Assembly (NCBI GenBank): GCA_003956705.1
Contig: QZCP01000235.1
Coordinates: 253,274-291,170, forward strand
DNA from: Brevipalpus yothersi
Taxonomy: Eukaryota; Arthropoda; Arachnida; Trombidiformes; Tenuipalpidae
DNA length: 37,897 bases
Direction of reading: 5' to 3'
Below are positions 26,157-35,159 of the stretch, piece after piece. The translations under genes were made by a program, and so were the position numbers. The notes under the pieces were generated by a model. It saw only the letters and a list, made by a program, of their open reading frames with translations. It was not told the origin of the DNA and made no database searches. Within the stretch, counting starts at the first letter, position 1. Each line of letters begins with the position of its first letter.

Positions 26157-26655
26157 GTAAGTCGATCTGATTAACACAACCGTCATGATAATTTGTCGAT
26201 TTGTGTGTGTATGTAACCTTTTTTCTGTTTAGCATAGAGAAAGAGAGGCAATCAATCAGACATCCCGATGGGTGGTTGAAGATCGCTGATATTGTGTTGA
26301 TACCTTTGCTTGCAAAAAAATTTTGATCACCCTCCAGTATGTGTATGTGTGTGTGTATGTAAGTGATCATATCAAATTATGTGTATGTGTGTTTATTTAG
26401 TTTTCCCGCCTCCACATTTATCATGAAAGAAAATGAATCCAATACACATATATTAGTATAAGAGATGAAATAATTTGAGAATATTGAGAAGGATCATCAT
26501 TAGTTTGAGAACTCATGAATGTTAAGCCCACCTCTTGAAGATCACCATCAGATGATGATGAATTAATCGAGCTTGAATTGTGTTGTTTTTTCGGAATCTT
26601 ATTTTATTTTATCAGTTTTCTTATGGTCATTTATTATTTTTTTTCATCATTACAG
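26157..26655 (+). other. castor intron D-E
   Basis: A 499-bp intron with GT...AG ends. It contains short TG-rich runs near 26200 and 26340-26390, with nothing else recognisable. Confidence 0.75.
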
Positions 26656-26813
26656 AACGATTTTCCCTTCTGCAATATATCTGGTCTTTCTCCGGAAGCT
26701 AGAAAAATAGCTGGATATATAGAAAATCTACAGTCAGCAGATATGTTAAATGTGAAATTGGAGGAAATTATTGGACCGATCTCAGAACTTATCCACATGG
26801 ACACATTCAAAAG
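26656..26813 (+). CDS. cas: castor zinc-finger protein, exon E (inter-repeat linker)
   Basis: The acceptor is CATCATTACAG and the donor AAAAG|gtaata. The 52 codons in phase 0 carry no zinc-finger cysteines in C-x4-C spacing, and read as a mostly helical segment (SPEARKIAGYIENLQ, then LEEIIGPISELIHM). This segment separates the first four castor repeats from the last two. It ends with two bases of an Arg codon completed in exon F. It has no obvious role beyond spacing or a protein-interaction surface. Placement in this gene rests on matching phases on both sides and on its position between exons D and F. Confidence 0.75.
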
Positions 26814-27793
26814 GTAATACATTAATTTGAGATGCTACTGTTTCCTTAATTTAGCTAGAAACATCATCAACATCATGAGGCTGATGCTGGGGACTTATTC
26901 TTTGGAACTGATTATAAAAAATCTTGTTCCAAGTCAATGACTTCATTGCATCCTTGATGACAATCGATGACTAATGAATTGGCCAGGCACTTCATATGCA
27001 TGATTTTTTCTTCTTCTTCTTCCCAAGTATATGCATATATATTGATGGAAGCTTATTCTACCAGAAAGAATTTTTCTCAATCATAATAATAATAATGGCA
27101 ACAATAATTGTTGAAGATGTCAATCTATATCTAATTTCCGTTTTCACTATTTTTATGGTCTGTTATGTTTCTCATTCTTTTTCTTTCTTTCCTATTATTT
27201 ATTACACCAAGCAGGGCATTATCATTGATGATCATCTTCATTGATGTTTGAACTAGAGAGAGAGAGAGAGAGAGAGGAAGTGAGAAGAAAAAATAGGAAT
27301 TAAGATACTGAAAAGCGTTTAAAGCCAATAATAATATATTGCAATTTCATACTTTCTCACTGATTTTTGTTCATCTTTTAATGAGTGAAAAATTTGTTCA
27401 ACCTTTTTGTGTGTTTCATCAGACGAGAAACAATTTCACAAATTTACGATGAAATTTTTGCTATTATTTACTTTGAGTCCCAGACCTCATTCTCTAAATA
27501 ATGAGAATCATTGGAAGTACATTTTAACCTGAGAAATTAACCCGAATTTTTAACCATCGATACTAGTTTCACTGGAAAAGAAAATTCCAACATTATTGCC
27601 CATAATATCACATAAAAATATTATACCTTTTTCTTTCTTGGATAGAAGAAAAATTCTTTTCTTTCTTATTTCCAAAGTAAATACTTGGCAAATGTTTTTT
27701 AAGCTTTAAAACTAACTAACAAATCAAATAATCATTATCATTTATACTTATGACCGTTAAAAAAAATTTCTTCTTCTCTCTCTCCTCCTACAG
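26814..27793 (+). other. castor intron E-F
   Basis: A 980-bp AT-rich intron with a short (GA)n at 27255-27277 and no recognisable gene. Confidence 0.75.
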
Positions 27794-27910
27794 ATTCAAT
27801 TCTGAAGCTAAATGCTTCCAGTCAGAATGTCAGAGTCGCTATGAGGAACATTATCATTGTAATAAGTGTGAGCATTTCATTCCGAAAGATAATTTACACA
27901 ATCATGCCAA
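27794..27910 (+). CDS. cas: castor zinc-finger protein, exon F (divergent repeat 5)
   Basis: The acceptor is CTCCTACAG and the donor GCCAA|gtaagt. One base completes Arg from exon E, 38 codons follow, and two bases of a Lys codon remain. Repeat 5 has AKC-x4-C and the EEHYHC block, but the next cysteine comes after only two residues (CNKC) instead of the C-x4-C spacing of repeats 1-4 and 6. The histidine end is HNH with a further His four residues on, in exon G. The zinc-binding geometry may therefore differ in this repeat. Confidence 0.82.
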
Positions 27911-28492
27911 GTAAGTTCTTTTTTTCTTCATCATCACCGTTCATTCTACTCATTTTCTGCTACTAAATATCTTCCATTCGCATTCCACCTCTCAATGTTC
28001 ATCATCTCTTACATCCCCGATGAAAAAAAAATAGAAATTTTTACCTCTTGGCCTAAATCAACCATCCATCCATCCATCTATCCATCCTCTACATTATTTG
28101 TCCGAATAATCTTCCACACTATGACCATTTCAATGTTCATTGAGCAACAACTCTCATTTCTTATGCCTTTTTTTCCAAACTTTTGCGTGTCTCCACTCTT
28201 CTCCATCATCTCTACCTCTCTCTACTTTTCTCTTCCCATCATCATACTAATCATCATCAAAATTATTATTAGTATATACACACATATATATGTGTGTGTC
28301 GGTGTGTGTGTGTGTATGTTTTTTTTCGTGAGAGTCTGATGAAAATTTTGTGTCATTTTGTGTCGATTTACTTCTTTGCTTCTCATTCCATTCATGCATA
28401 CTTATAAACTTCAACATCCATATTCAAGTGGGTGGAAAAGTAGATTTAGTCACACACATTCACAAATCTTGCGATTTTTTCTCCTCCCCCAA

Positions 28493-28564
<72 letters not shown>

Positions 28565-28904
28565 TCTTTGACCATAGAGATGGAATGTTGACACGCACAG
28601 AGTGGCGATAAGTGTCGGATGAATAAATGAGCACTTTATGAATATATAATCGCATCAAGAATCACTAATCATACGCTTTTCAGGCTCACTTGTATTTAAA
28701 CTTATTCTCTTTCTTTTTTTTCTTGCACTTCTTTGAATGGTTCCTCTTATCATTTCATTCATTTTACCTTTCCACTAACTTGTGTTGAAAATATTTTCTT
28801 TCGCGACTATTTCCATTGTACACTGGCTGATAATTAAAATCATTTCCTCTTTTTTTTCTCTCCCATTTCGCCCACTTCTATCCACATATTTTCCTATGAA
28901 TCAG
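27911..28904 (+). other. castor intron F-G
   Basis: A 994-bp intron holding a TA/CA/TG mixed run at about 28273-28320 and a long (TC)n at 28495-28561. I see no coding content. Confidence 0.75.
28495..28561 (+). repeat. (TC)n
   Basis: A 67-base perfect TC tract. Confidence 0.95.
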
Positions 28905-29022
28905 AGAGCATTTAATTGAGGAAGAAGCAACCAAGTTGATCCTGGAGCCCGCCGAGGAAGGAACTACCTGCCGAGAAGATTGTGCCTTATATCAGAAAGA
29001 TAAACACTTCCACTGCCGTATG
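28905..29022 (+). CDS. cas: castor zinc-finger protein, exon G (repeat 6, first half)
   Basis: The acceptor is TATGAATCAG and the donor CGTATG|gtgaga. After completing a Lys codon, the exon encodes an acidic helical stretch (EHLIEEEATK) and then TTC-x3-C followed by the KHFHC block of repeat 6. It ends in phase 0 between that cysteine and its C-x4-C partner, which is the third residue of exon H. The intron position inside the C-x4-C pair is the same as at the exon C/D junction, an internal sign of a repeated exon unit. Confidence 0.84.
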
Positions 29023-29237
29023 GTGAGAAAATTTAATTAAATTAAAATTAGCTGAAATTCATCAAAAATGATTTCCCCAATTATTCATCTAAACACCTTC
29101 ACCACTATTCATGTCCATTCGGTCCTGTGTACATGTGTGGTGTAGATGAAGTTGAAAATCTGATTTTTGGCATTTATTTGACATTTTTTCTAATACATAT
29201 TTTTGTCTCTCTCTCTATTTACCATATTTTTCCACAG

Positions 29238-29624
29238 TATGGATGTAACTTTGTGATAAAAATGACTGATGCTATCTTCAAGCGCCTTGATCACTATAAA
29301 TTGCACGAAGATCAGATCATATCGATGGCCGCTGCTGAGCCAAATCCGTCCGTAGAAGCGCCATTATCAGTGCTCAATCCATCTGCTGAACTTTCTCCTG
29401 GTCTACCTCAACCAGTGACTCCACCATATTTATCTGGATCAACATTATCATCTATAGACAGAATAGATGGTTTATCCATGTTGAAACGTAAACGTGGTCG
29501 ACCGCCCAAGAATAAGCCCGATACACAGAGGCCATCTCCTGTTGCCTTGCTAGATCAAGCATCCACATCACCAGATCCGATCCATTGTCGCCTTAATATG
29601 CTACCATTTGGTCCACATTCATGA
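29238..29624 (+). CDS. cas: castor zinc-finger protein, last exon H with stop codon
   Basis: The acceptor is TTTTCCACAG. It begins in phase 0 with YGC, completing the C-x4-C pair of repeat 6, and the histidine pair is H-x4-H in DHYKLH. A Pro/Ser-rich, low-charge tail follows (about residues 25-75 of the exon). A basic KRKRGRPPKNK stretch at 29484-29516 contains the GRP core of an AT-hook, a minor-groove DNA-binding element. The reading frame closes at TGA 29622-29624, giving 128 codons in this exon and about 516 residues visible for the whole protein. The tail suggests a transcription regulator; activator versus repressor cannot be told from sequence. Confidence 0.83.
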   Translation, partial: YGCNFVIKMTDAIFKRLDHYKLHEDQIISMAAAEPNPSVEAPLSVLNPSAELSPGLPQPVTPPYLSGSTLSSIDRIDGLSMLKRKRGRPPKNKPDTQRPSPVALLDQASTSPDPIHCRLNMLPFGPHS

Positions 29625-30290
29625 TCATCATTGTCACCACCATATCTTCCCCCTCCCCACACACACACACACACAAACACACGAAACATAATACACAATT
29701 ATCAACCATGACCACCTTTTATCAACTACCCACCCAGTGACATTGAGGCATGAAACTGACCACATGAATGGTTCCTCTTCCCTCCATCACACACCGACCA
29801 TCGTCCCCCGAAAAAGATGGGAAAGTTGAGAGTCCTTCTGGATAAGAAGAGGAAGAAGAAGAGGAGGAAGAGATACTTTCCGGCCATAATAAGAGGAGAG
29901 GATGAGAATCAGTGGAGAGAAAGAAAAGAATTCAACGATATTTTAATGATCATTACTTGTATAAACACGAAAAAAGTATCAACCAACCTATAGTTGCACG
30001 CAAAAAAACGCTTTTGGAAAAAAAGAAGTAATATTCATCTCAGAGTAGAAGAAAAGAGGAATATTTTTTTTCGGGGATAAACTGAGACAATCTTGAATAT
30101 ATTTACAATATCATTAAAATGATGATCATTGATACAAAAATTTAGGAGTGATAACGAGACTCTGGAACTCATCTTCTCCCCTGTTTTCTTCCCTTTTATC
30201 ATGTCCATTTCACGATGAGCTGGATGCTCAATGAACGTGGAATTTTTTTTCAAGCGTTAACAGCCAATAAAGGTGATAAATTCTAAATTT
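29625..30290 (+). other. probable castor 3' UTR
   Basis: Sequence after the castor stop codon: a CA-rich run at 29656-29681, a purine-rich stretch around 29840-29930, and a canonical AATAAA near the end. The 3' boundary is inferred from that signal and the T-rich sequence after it. Confidence 0.5.
30266..30271 (+). terminator. AATAAA polyadenylation signal, castor
   Basis: This is the first exact AATAAA hexamer I see downstream of the castor stop codon, about 640 bases away, followed within 30 bases by a T/GT-rich patch. Usage is not shown by the sequence alone. Confidence 0.4.
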
Positions 30291-30479
30291 TGTCGAGTGA
30301 ACAATGATATCTAAAAGTTTTAAACTTCATTTCGAAAGTAAGGGGATTGCCTCTGAATACCCCGCCGATGGAAAAAATTACCTATGTTCCAAGATATTCA
30401 GGATATTCTTCAAGATATTTTCCAAGTTATCTAGCATTTCGTGTAGCATTTATGTACTTGGTAAAGCTTCGTCCACTAA

Positions 30480-31160
30480 ATCATTGAGCTTTGAGGCAAA
30501 TGTTCGGTCAAAATTTTCCATCAGACTCACCTATTTTGATAGCTCTTTTACAAGTAGCGTGAGTTCATAAAATAGTATATTAGCTCTTAAACTTTTCATC
30601 CTTAATTGATGCCATTAAAAATTCACTGAAATACCCAGACTTCTTCTAGCGAATCAAAAAGTTGTAGATCATCAGCAACAGAAATAATTTTTCTCCCAAA
30701 GCTATCGTGACTCATCACATTGAAGCACATTTTCTCCTCAAAAAAAACGGAATCGACGGAGCAAGTCATCATGCAGATGAAATAAATTCAAAAAATTTGA
30801 AAGATTTTCCATGAATTTTGCCACAAAATTAGAATCCCTTCCTAGTTTAAACCCAAGGAATATCTTATCATTAGCAAAGTTCTAGAACTCAAACTTTTCA
30901 ACTTTTTCTCATGATCAAACTTATTTAGGCTGCCACTAGAGTACACTGCTATCGCCTCCTGAGGTTTGAGGTGCGTGTCGACATCTGATGGTTGAATAAT
31001 GTACCTGTATAGCCAAATTTGGCGGCAAAAAATTGCGCAATCCATTTTGAATTGCGATCAATCGAGATCAACGTGATGAAAATCGGGGGAAAAAGATTAT
31101 CAAACTCGAGAGTTTTGAAAATGTAATAATCTGATGGTTTATAATGGAGAGAGATCATTC
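30480..31160 (-). pseudogene. unidentified coding-like remnants, broken frames
   Basis: Reading right to left, several overlapping frames look protein-like but are broken. Frame one (31158-30949) reads IFITLISIDRNSKWIAQFF, then stops. A second (31045-30842) includes PSDVDTHLKPQEAIAVY and LNKFDHEKKLKSL, then stops. A third, after the stop at about 30842, reads FVAKFMENLSNFLNLFHLHD; a one-base shift in a run of eight T at about 30740 continues it as EEKMCFNVMSHDSFGRKII, then VADDLQLFDSLEEVW. Further down, ENFDRTFASKLNDLVDEAL appears. The helical, charged character over about 680 bp suggests an eroded gene or retroelement piece. I do not recognise the family. It lies immediately downstream of the SNRNP40 relic on the same strand, so the two may have arrived together. 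Confidence 0.3.
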
Positions 31161-31344
31161 TATATTCATGAATTTACTGGATAGATTTCTCAAAGATGAT
31201 GGATTAATTTTGGTTCATGAACAGGCTCAAAATTTCTCGGTTCCGAAATCTAGGGACTCATATTGCCCCATCATGATGTGTGGCATGATAGTTGAAATAT
31301 TTTGTAAAATTGGAGTGTCCCACATGCATATTGTCTTATCAGTA

Positions 31345-31776
31345 CTAGTAGAAGCAATGTTGCCAGATAGATAATGATAGATATATGATATAGATGAATG
31401 ATTGATAATGAAGATAATGTTGCCATCGGCCGAAAATTGTACCTCTAAAAATGGAACCTTTATGAGCAATCAGAGCGGCAGTATTTTCACAATCACCATG
31501 GACTTTCCAAAAGAACAATTGTCCATCATGTCCACCAGAGACGATAGTTTTACCATCAGGATGAAATTTACATGAATACACTTCTCCTTGATGACCAGTA
31601 AGTTGCATGATTGGCGCTTGGAGAGAAGAAGTTCGCGGCGGTCCACCTTCGACAACTGCTTTGTTTCGATTGTCATCAGTCGAACTTGGCACAAGCTCAT
31701 TTCGAATCTTTTTCTGTGGAACAGCAACCAAAGCTCCACCAGCCATGTAAAAATCATCATTTGGTCTTTTAGCCAT
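31345..31776 (-). pseudogene. SNRNP40: SNRNP40 (U5 snRNP 40-kDa WD40 protein) truncated copy
   Basis: The ATG at 31776 opens a frame similar to the N-terminal part of SNRNP40, a WD40 protein of the U5 snRNP in the spliceosome. Visible features are the SSLQAPIM motif, the first WD40 unit (LTGHQGEVYSCKFHPDGKT, then FFWKVHGDC), and AHKGS opening the second. At a five-A run on the + strand (31447-31451) the frame shifts by one base. Homology resumes in the next frame as LEVQFSADGNI, is interrupted by a 60-bp in-frame insertion, and continues as STSTDKTICMWD. After that, homology ends and a stop follows. A full family member has seven WD40 units; only about two are here, with no intron in the stretch. 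A retrocopy or duplicated fragment fits best. An assembly error at the homopolymer could explain the frameshift but not the truncation. Confidence 0.75.
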
Positions 31777-33018
31777 CGTTATTAATTGTTTTTTCTCTCA
31801 ACAGGCTATTGGAATTACACACACGAATATTATTGTTATATTATTATCAGTTGATTGAATCGATTTGATCAAACGATCGGAAAGTGCAACAAAAATTTGC
31901 ACCAGATTCTTTGTACCAATCTTGAAACACATGTATCAGTACCTTATCAATATTCACCTCATGGACACGATCAATTTGGTTGTTGTAGTACAATAAGCAA
32001 ACCAAACTGATGGTTAGTTTTATAATCAATCATAATCAACTTGATGATTGAATACATGAGAATTCAAAAGTTTCAAATTTTGAAATTCAAAAACAAAACA
32101 AAATCTTGTGTAAAAATTAACTGTTTTCGGCGAAATGAGATGATGCTTCTCATTATCGAAAAATTTTCGAGAAAAGTTCTAATGCTCAGATCACTTTACT
32201 AATACCACGAAATTTGATGATTTGATAAAACTGTCAACCTTTGATCCACGATTTCCATCGATTGGCAGTAAAAATTATAATAATCATTGGATATTCAAAA
32301 ATGAGTCAAATTTCGGACAACTCATTTCGTTAGAATAATAAGAATAAGATTCAGCTTATAACGGCCTTCAAAATTTTTCATCAGATTTTTTTTCGCCGGC
32401 CTAATCGTTACTCGTGTTTGATAGAAAACTATTCAGATTATTCTCATCTTACAAATTGTATGAATATCAATAAAGCTCGTGATCTTTTTCATTTGTTGAA
32501 CTTATCAAGAAATAGAAATTCTGCACACAAACAAAAGAACAAAAGATCTATTGATTTCCTTTCAAAATTCTGGTCGCAAATATATGCATATATTATTTGA
32601 ACGTTCTTAACATTGAAGCATCCAGTTCAACTGATTTGTGTTGAAAATCTTTGGAACTTTAGACAATTACTGTTAAGATTAGCCTTTTTGAACTTCTAGG
32701 CTTTCTGAATGCTCCTAACTACTGTTGAGGAACTACAAGATTTCAAGTTCAAAGAATTCTAAGATGAGCAAGAAGAAAAGTTTAACTAGAAAAATCAGTT
32801 ACTCAATCCTGATACAAACTCAGATCATAATCATGTACAACAACAATTCCTCTGCAAATATTTCCCCATTTTCTATCTTCACCCACTGACAAGTGTTAAC
32901 CTTTCCGATTAGCAGGCCCCAATTCCTCATGATCAATAGCCACATCAATGTAGCCATTGTGTGACCAGAATCAATTGAGAGAAAGAGAGTGTGTGTGGGT
33001 GAAATAGATGGATTGATT

Positions 33019-33088
<70 letters not shown>

Positions 33089-33277
33089 ATCAAAAATATG
33101 AAACACTTTTCATCACCATCATGGTTATATGCTCATCTTTACACCCCAAAAAAGTAAGCTTATCATATTAATAACTTATTGTGCTCTCTCTCTCTCAATT
33201 ATGATTTAATGAGCTATTCAAAGCTTCTCTCTTTCTCTCTCTCTTCCTCTCTCTCTCTCTTTCTCTCATTTCAACAG
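31777..33277. other. intergenic stretch
   Basis: AT-rich sequence between the SNRNP40 relic and the orphan exon. Two 60-codon open frames (32029-31847 on - and 32418-32600 on +) have no recognisable similarity. The (GA)n tract at 33022-33082 lies near the right end. I see nothing else. Confidence 0.5.
33022..33082 (+). repeat. (AG)n
   Basis: A 61-base perfect AG tract, upstream of the orphan exon. Confidence 0.95.
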
Positions 33278-33394
33278 TGTATATTCGACCATTCACAGAT
33301 GAGCCCGCCTCCTTCAGCCTATGACTGTATAGCCATGATCCCTCCTACTGGGCGGTATTACAGATCTATTCGCTCACTTTTGAAGAGACGCTGA
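33278..33394 (+). CDS. orphan exon-like open segment ending in a stop
   Basis: A strong pyrimidine-rich acceptor (TTTCTCTCATTTCAACAG) is followed by 38 codons and TGA. The peptide begins CIFDHSQMSPPPSAY and ends RSIRSLLKRR. The base composition is visibly richer in G+C than the flanks, and it contains no simple repeat. It could be a terminal exon of an alternative castor transcript: the phase-0 start is compatible with the donors of exons A, D and G. It could also be part of the 5' leader of the homeobox gene 300 bases downstream, with the ATG at 33299 opening a 31-codon frame, or chance. I do not recognise the peptide. Confidence 0.3.
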   Translation, partial: CIFDHSQMSPPPSAYDCIAMIPPTGRYYRSIRSLLKRR

Positions 33395-33690
33395 ATGAGC
33401 AAGTTCACAAATTCTTGTTGAAATGAAATCTTGACTCTTTTCATAGTTTCAATGAGAAAAGAACTGAATTTTTGTTGCTGGTCAAGAGTATATGTGTGTT
33501 CTTTTGGGATAAATATTGTCCGAGTTTGTGATAATCGCTATATTTGAACATCAATCTGTGTCACTTTATTCGGTGCTATCTGTGGTGTAAGTGAGTGAAA
33601 AGAGATAGAGATAGATAAAACCTGCATCTTTCAAATTTTTCATCCGTTCTGTAAAATTTGATTGGAAGTGATCATCAATCTGCCATCAAA
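33395..33690 (+). promoter_or_regulatory. probable 5' flank or 5' UTR of the homeobox gene
   Basis: Non-repetitive AT-rich sequence immediately upstream of the homeobox-gene start codon. An in-frame TAA at 33652-33654 closes the frame upstream of the ATG. I cannot identify a TATA box or initiator with confidence. Confidence 0.3.
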
Positions 33691-34303
33691 ATGAAAGAGC
33701 GCCCAAGTTCTCGTAATAGTTATTGTTCAAATGCTTCCAGTGATTCGGCAATGTCTGAAGAATCAATGTCAAATGCTACTGAAGATGGGAAAAGTTCCAT
33801 AATCGATGGTATTAAGATGGATCGAGATGCTGTGCCATCAAATGATAAAAGTAAACACAAACCTCTATCGTTTGGTATCAGTCGATTGTTATCCATAACA
33901 CGCTGTGATCAAGATGATGGTGATGAGGATGGGGATGATGGGGAAGATGATGTCAAATCAATGAGTATCCATAATAATGATCGTGCCAAACATGCGACTC
34001 CAATATCGGTTGGAAGTGGATCACAATCAGATGATCATTGTGATCGAGATATTAGCTTAAATGATTCCAATGGAACAGGAGGCGGTGGAGGAGGAGGTAA
34101 TCGATTGTTTACTGATGATATGGGCATACACTGTTCACCGATAGGCGGTCCACATGATGGACTTGGTCATCATTTTAGCAATGAATTTCTTCGTAATACT
34201 CATCTCAGAGCACCTCAACCTTGTGTGCAACATTATCCTGTTGCATATCCATGGTTAAATGGTCACATTCCACCATCATATCTTGTCAAAGACACACTTT
34301 CCG
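33691..34303 (+). CDS. Tlx: homeobox transcription factor, first coding exon (Tlx/C15-like)
   Basis: The start ATG at 33691 sits in an A-rich context (ATCAAAATGA) and is the first ATG after an in-frame stop at 33652. The exon holds 204 codons and ends TTTCCG|gtaagt. Residues 60-68 (SFGISRLLS) are an EH1-type motif, which recruits Groucho corepressors. Tlx proteins carry a very similar SFGI motif near the N-terminus. YPWL at 186-189 matches the PBX-interaction motif (FPWM in Tlx), and VKDTLSG at the exon end matches the (A/T/V)KD stretch that precedes the homeodomain. Between them lie a Ser-rich start, an acidic Asp/Gly/Glu run at about 73-89, a Gly run, and a His/Pro-rich segment. The homeobox is expected in the next exon, beyond this window. 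H2.0/HLX is the main alternative because of its FGIxRIL motif. That it is an NKL-class homeobox gene is well supported; the exact family is an inference. Confidence 0.62.
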
Positions 34304-34487
34304 GTAAGTTTCGATTATCATTCCTTTTACACCATTTCAACAATTGCAACAGTATCAGCTATTTTAGAGGATGGAGAGGATCAAATGATGATGAATTGAA
34401 TGAAGGAAATACACTTTTTTATGATCTTGTTCATATCAATGATTCCTTCCAAAATCATTACTTCTAATCTTCAGACAGAAACTGAAG

Positions 34488-34505
34488 GAGAGAGAGAGAG
34501 AGAGA

Positions 34506-34547
<42 letters not shown>
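34488..34547 (+). repeat. (GA)n joined to (CT)n, palindrome
   Basis: Twenty bases of GA run straight into about forty of CT. The arms 34488-34506 and 34508-34526 are perfect inverted repeats around one A. Confidence 0.95.
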
Positions 34548-34549
<2 letters not shown>

Positions 34550-35113
34550 ATCAGTTGTCAAAATCTCTTCCAATTTTTTCATCTTGCCAAGAGCTTTTTC
34601 CGGATCTTTTAGCACATTAATTTGGGTGCATATTCATTATCAGCATCCGAAATCAGATCCACTTGTTCATGCATACATATACATTTAACAGTATCAAAAA
34701 TCATGATCTTTGAAGATTTTTTTTTGAACAATTTCCACCTCATACCATTTGGTAGAGATGTAATGATCTCTTGTAAAAAATTTTGGAATCGTTTTTCACA
34801 TCCTTGAGAGGGAAAAGGATAAAAAGTAGCGAGATCTCTTTATTTGAATCGATTTTTTTTATCTATACAATGTATTATTATTATTTGCTTCCCGTCTCTT
34901 CCCTCTCTCTTTGTGATCATAGGCTTATTATCGCAACCTCCTTCTTCTTACACTTTTCCTTCAACAACCTCATCTCACAGCTTTGATCAATAACATTATA
35001 TTCACTTCATGGTGAAGCGAAAAATTAGATGTCAAAGCATTTTTACTCACTTGCTTATCAATCAATGGCCCTCAGGGCCCTAGACGCTTGATGATTGGTG
35101 TAACCAATTTTCA

Positions 35114-35116
<3 letters not shown>

Positions 35117-35150
<34 letters not shown>
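35117..35150 (+). repeat. (TC)n
   Basis: A 34-base TC tract. Confidence 0.9.

Positions 35151-35159
<9 letters not shown>

Noticed and set aside
32418..32600. 60-codon + strand frame in the intergenic region
   Set aside because: Asn/Lys/Ser-rich chance frame with no domain or splice signal.
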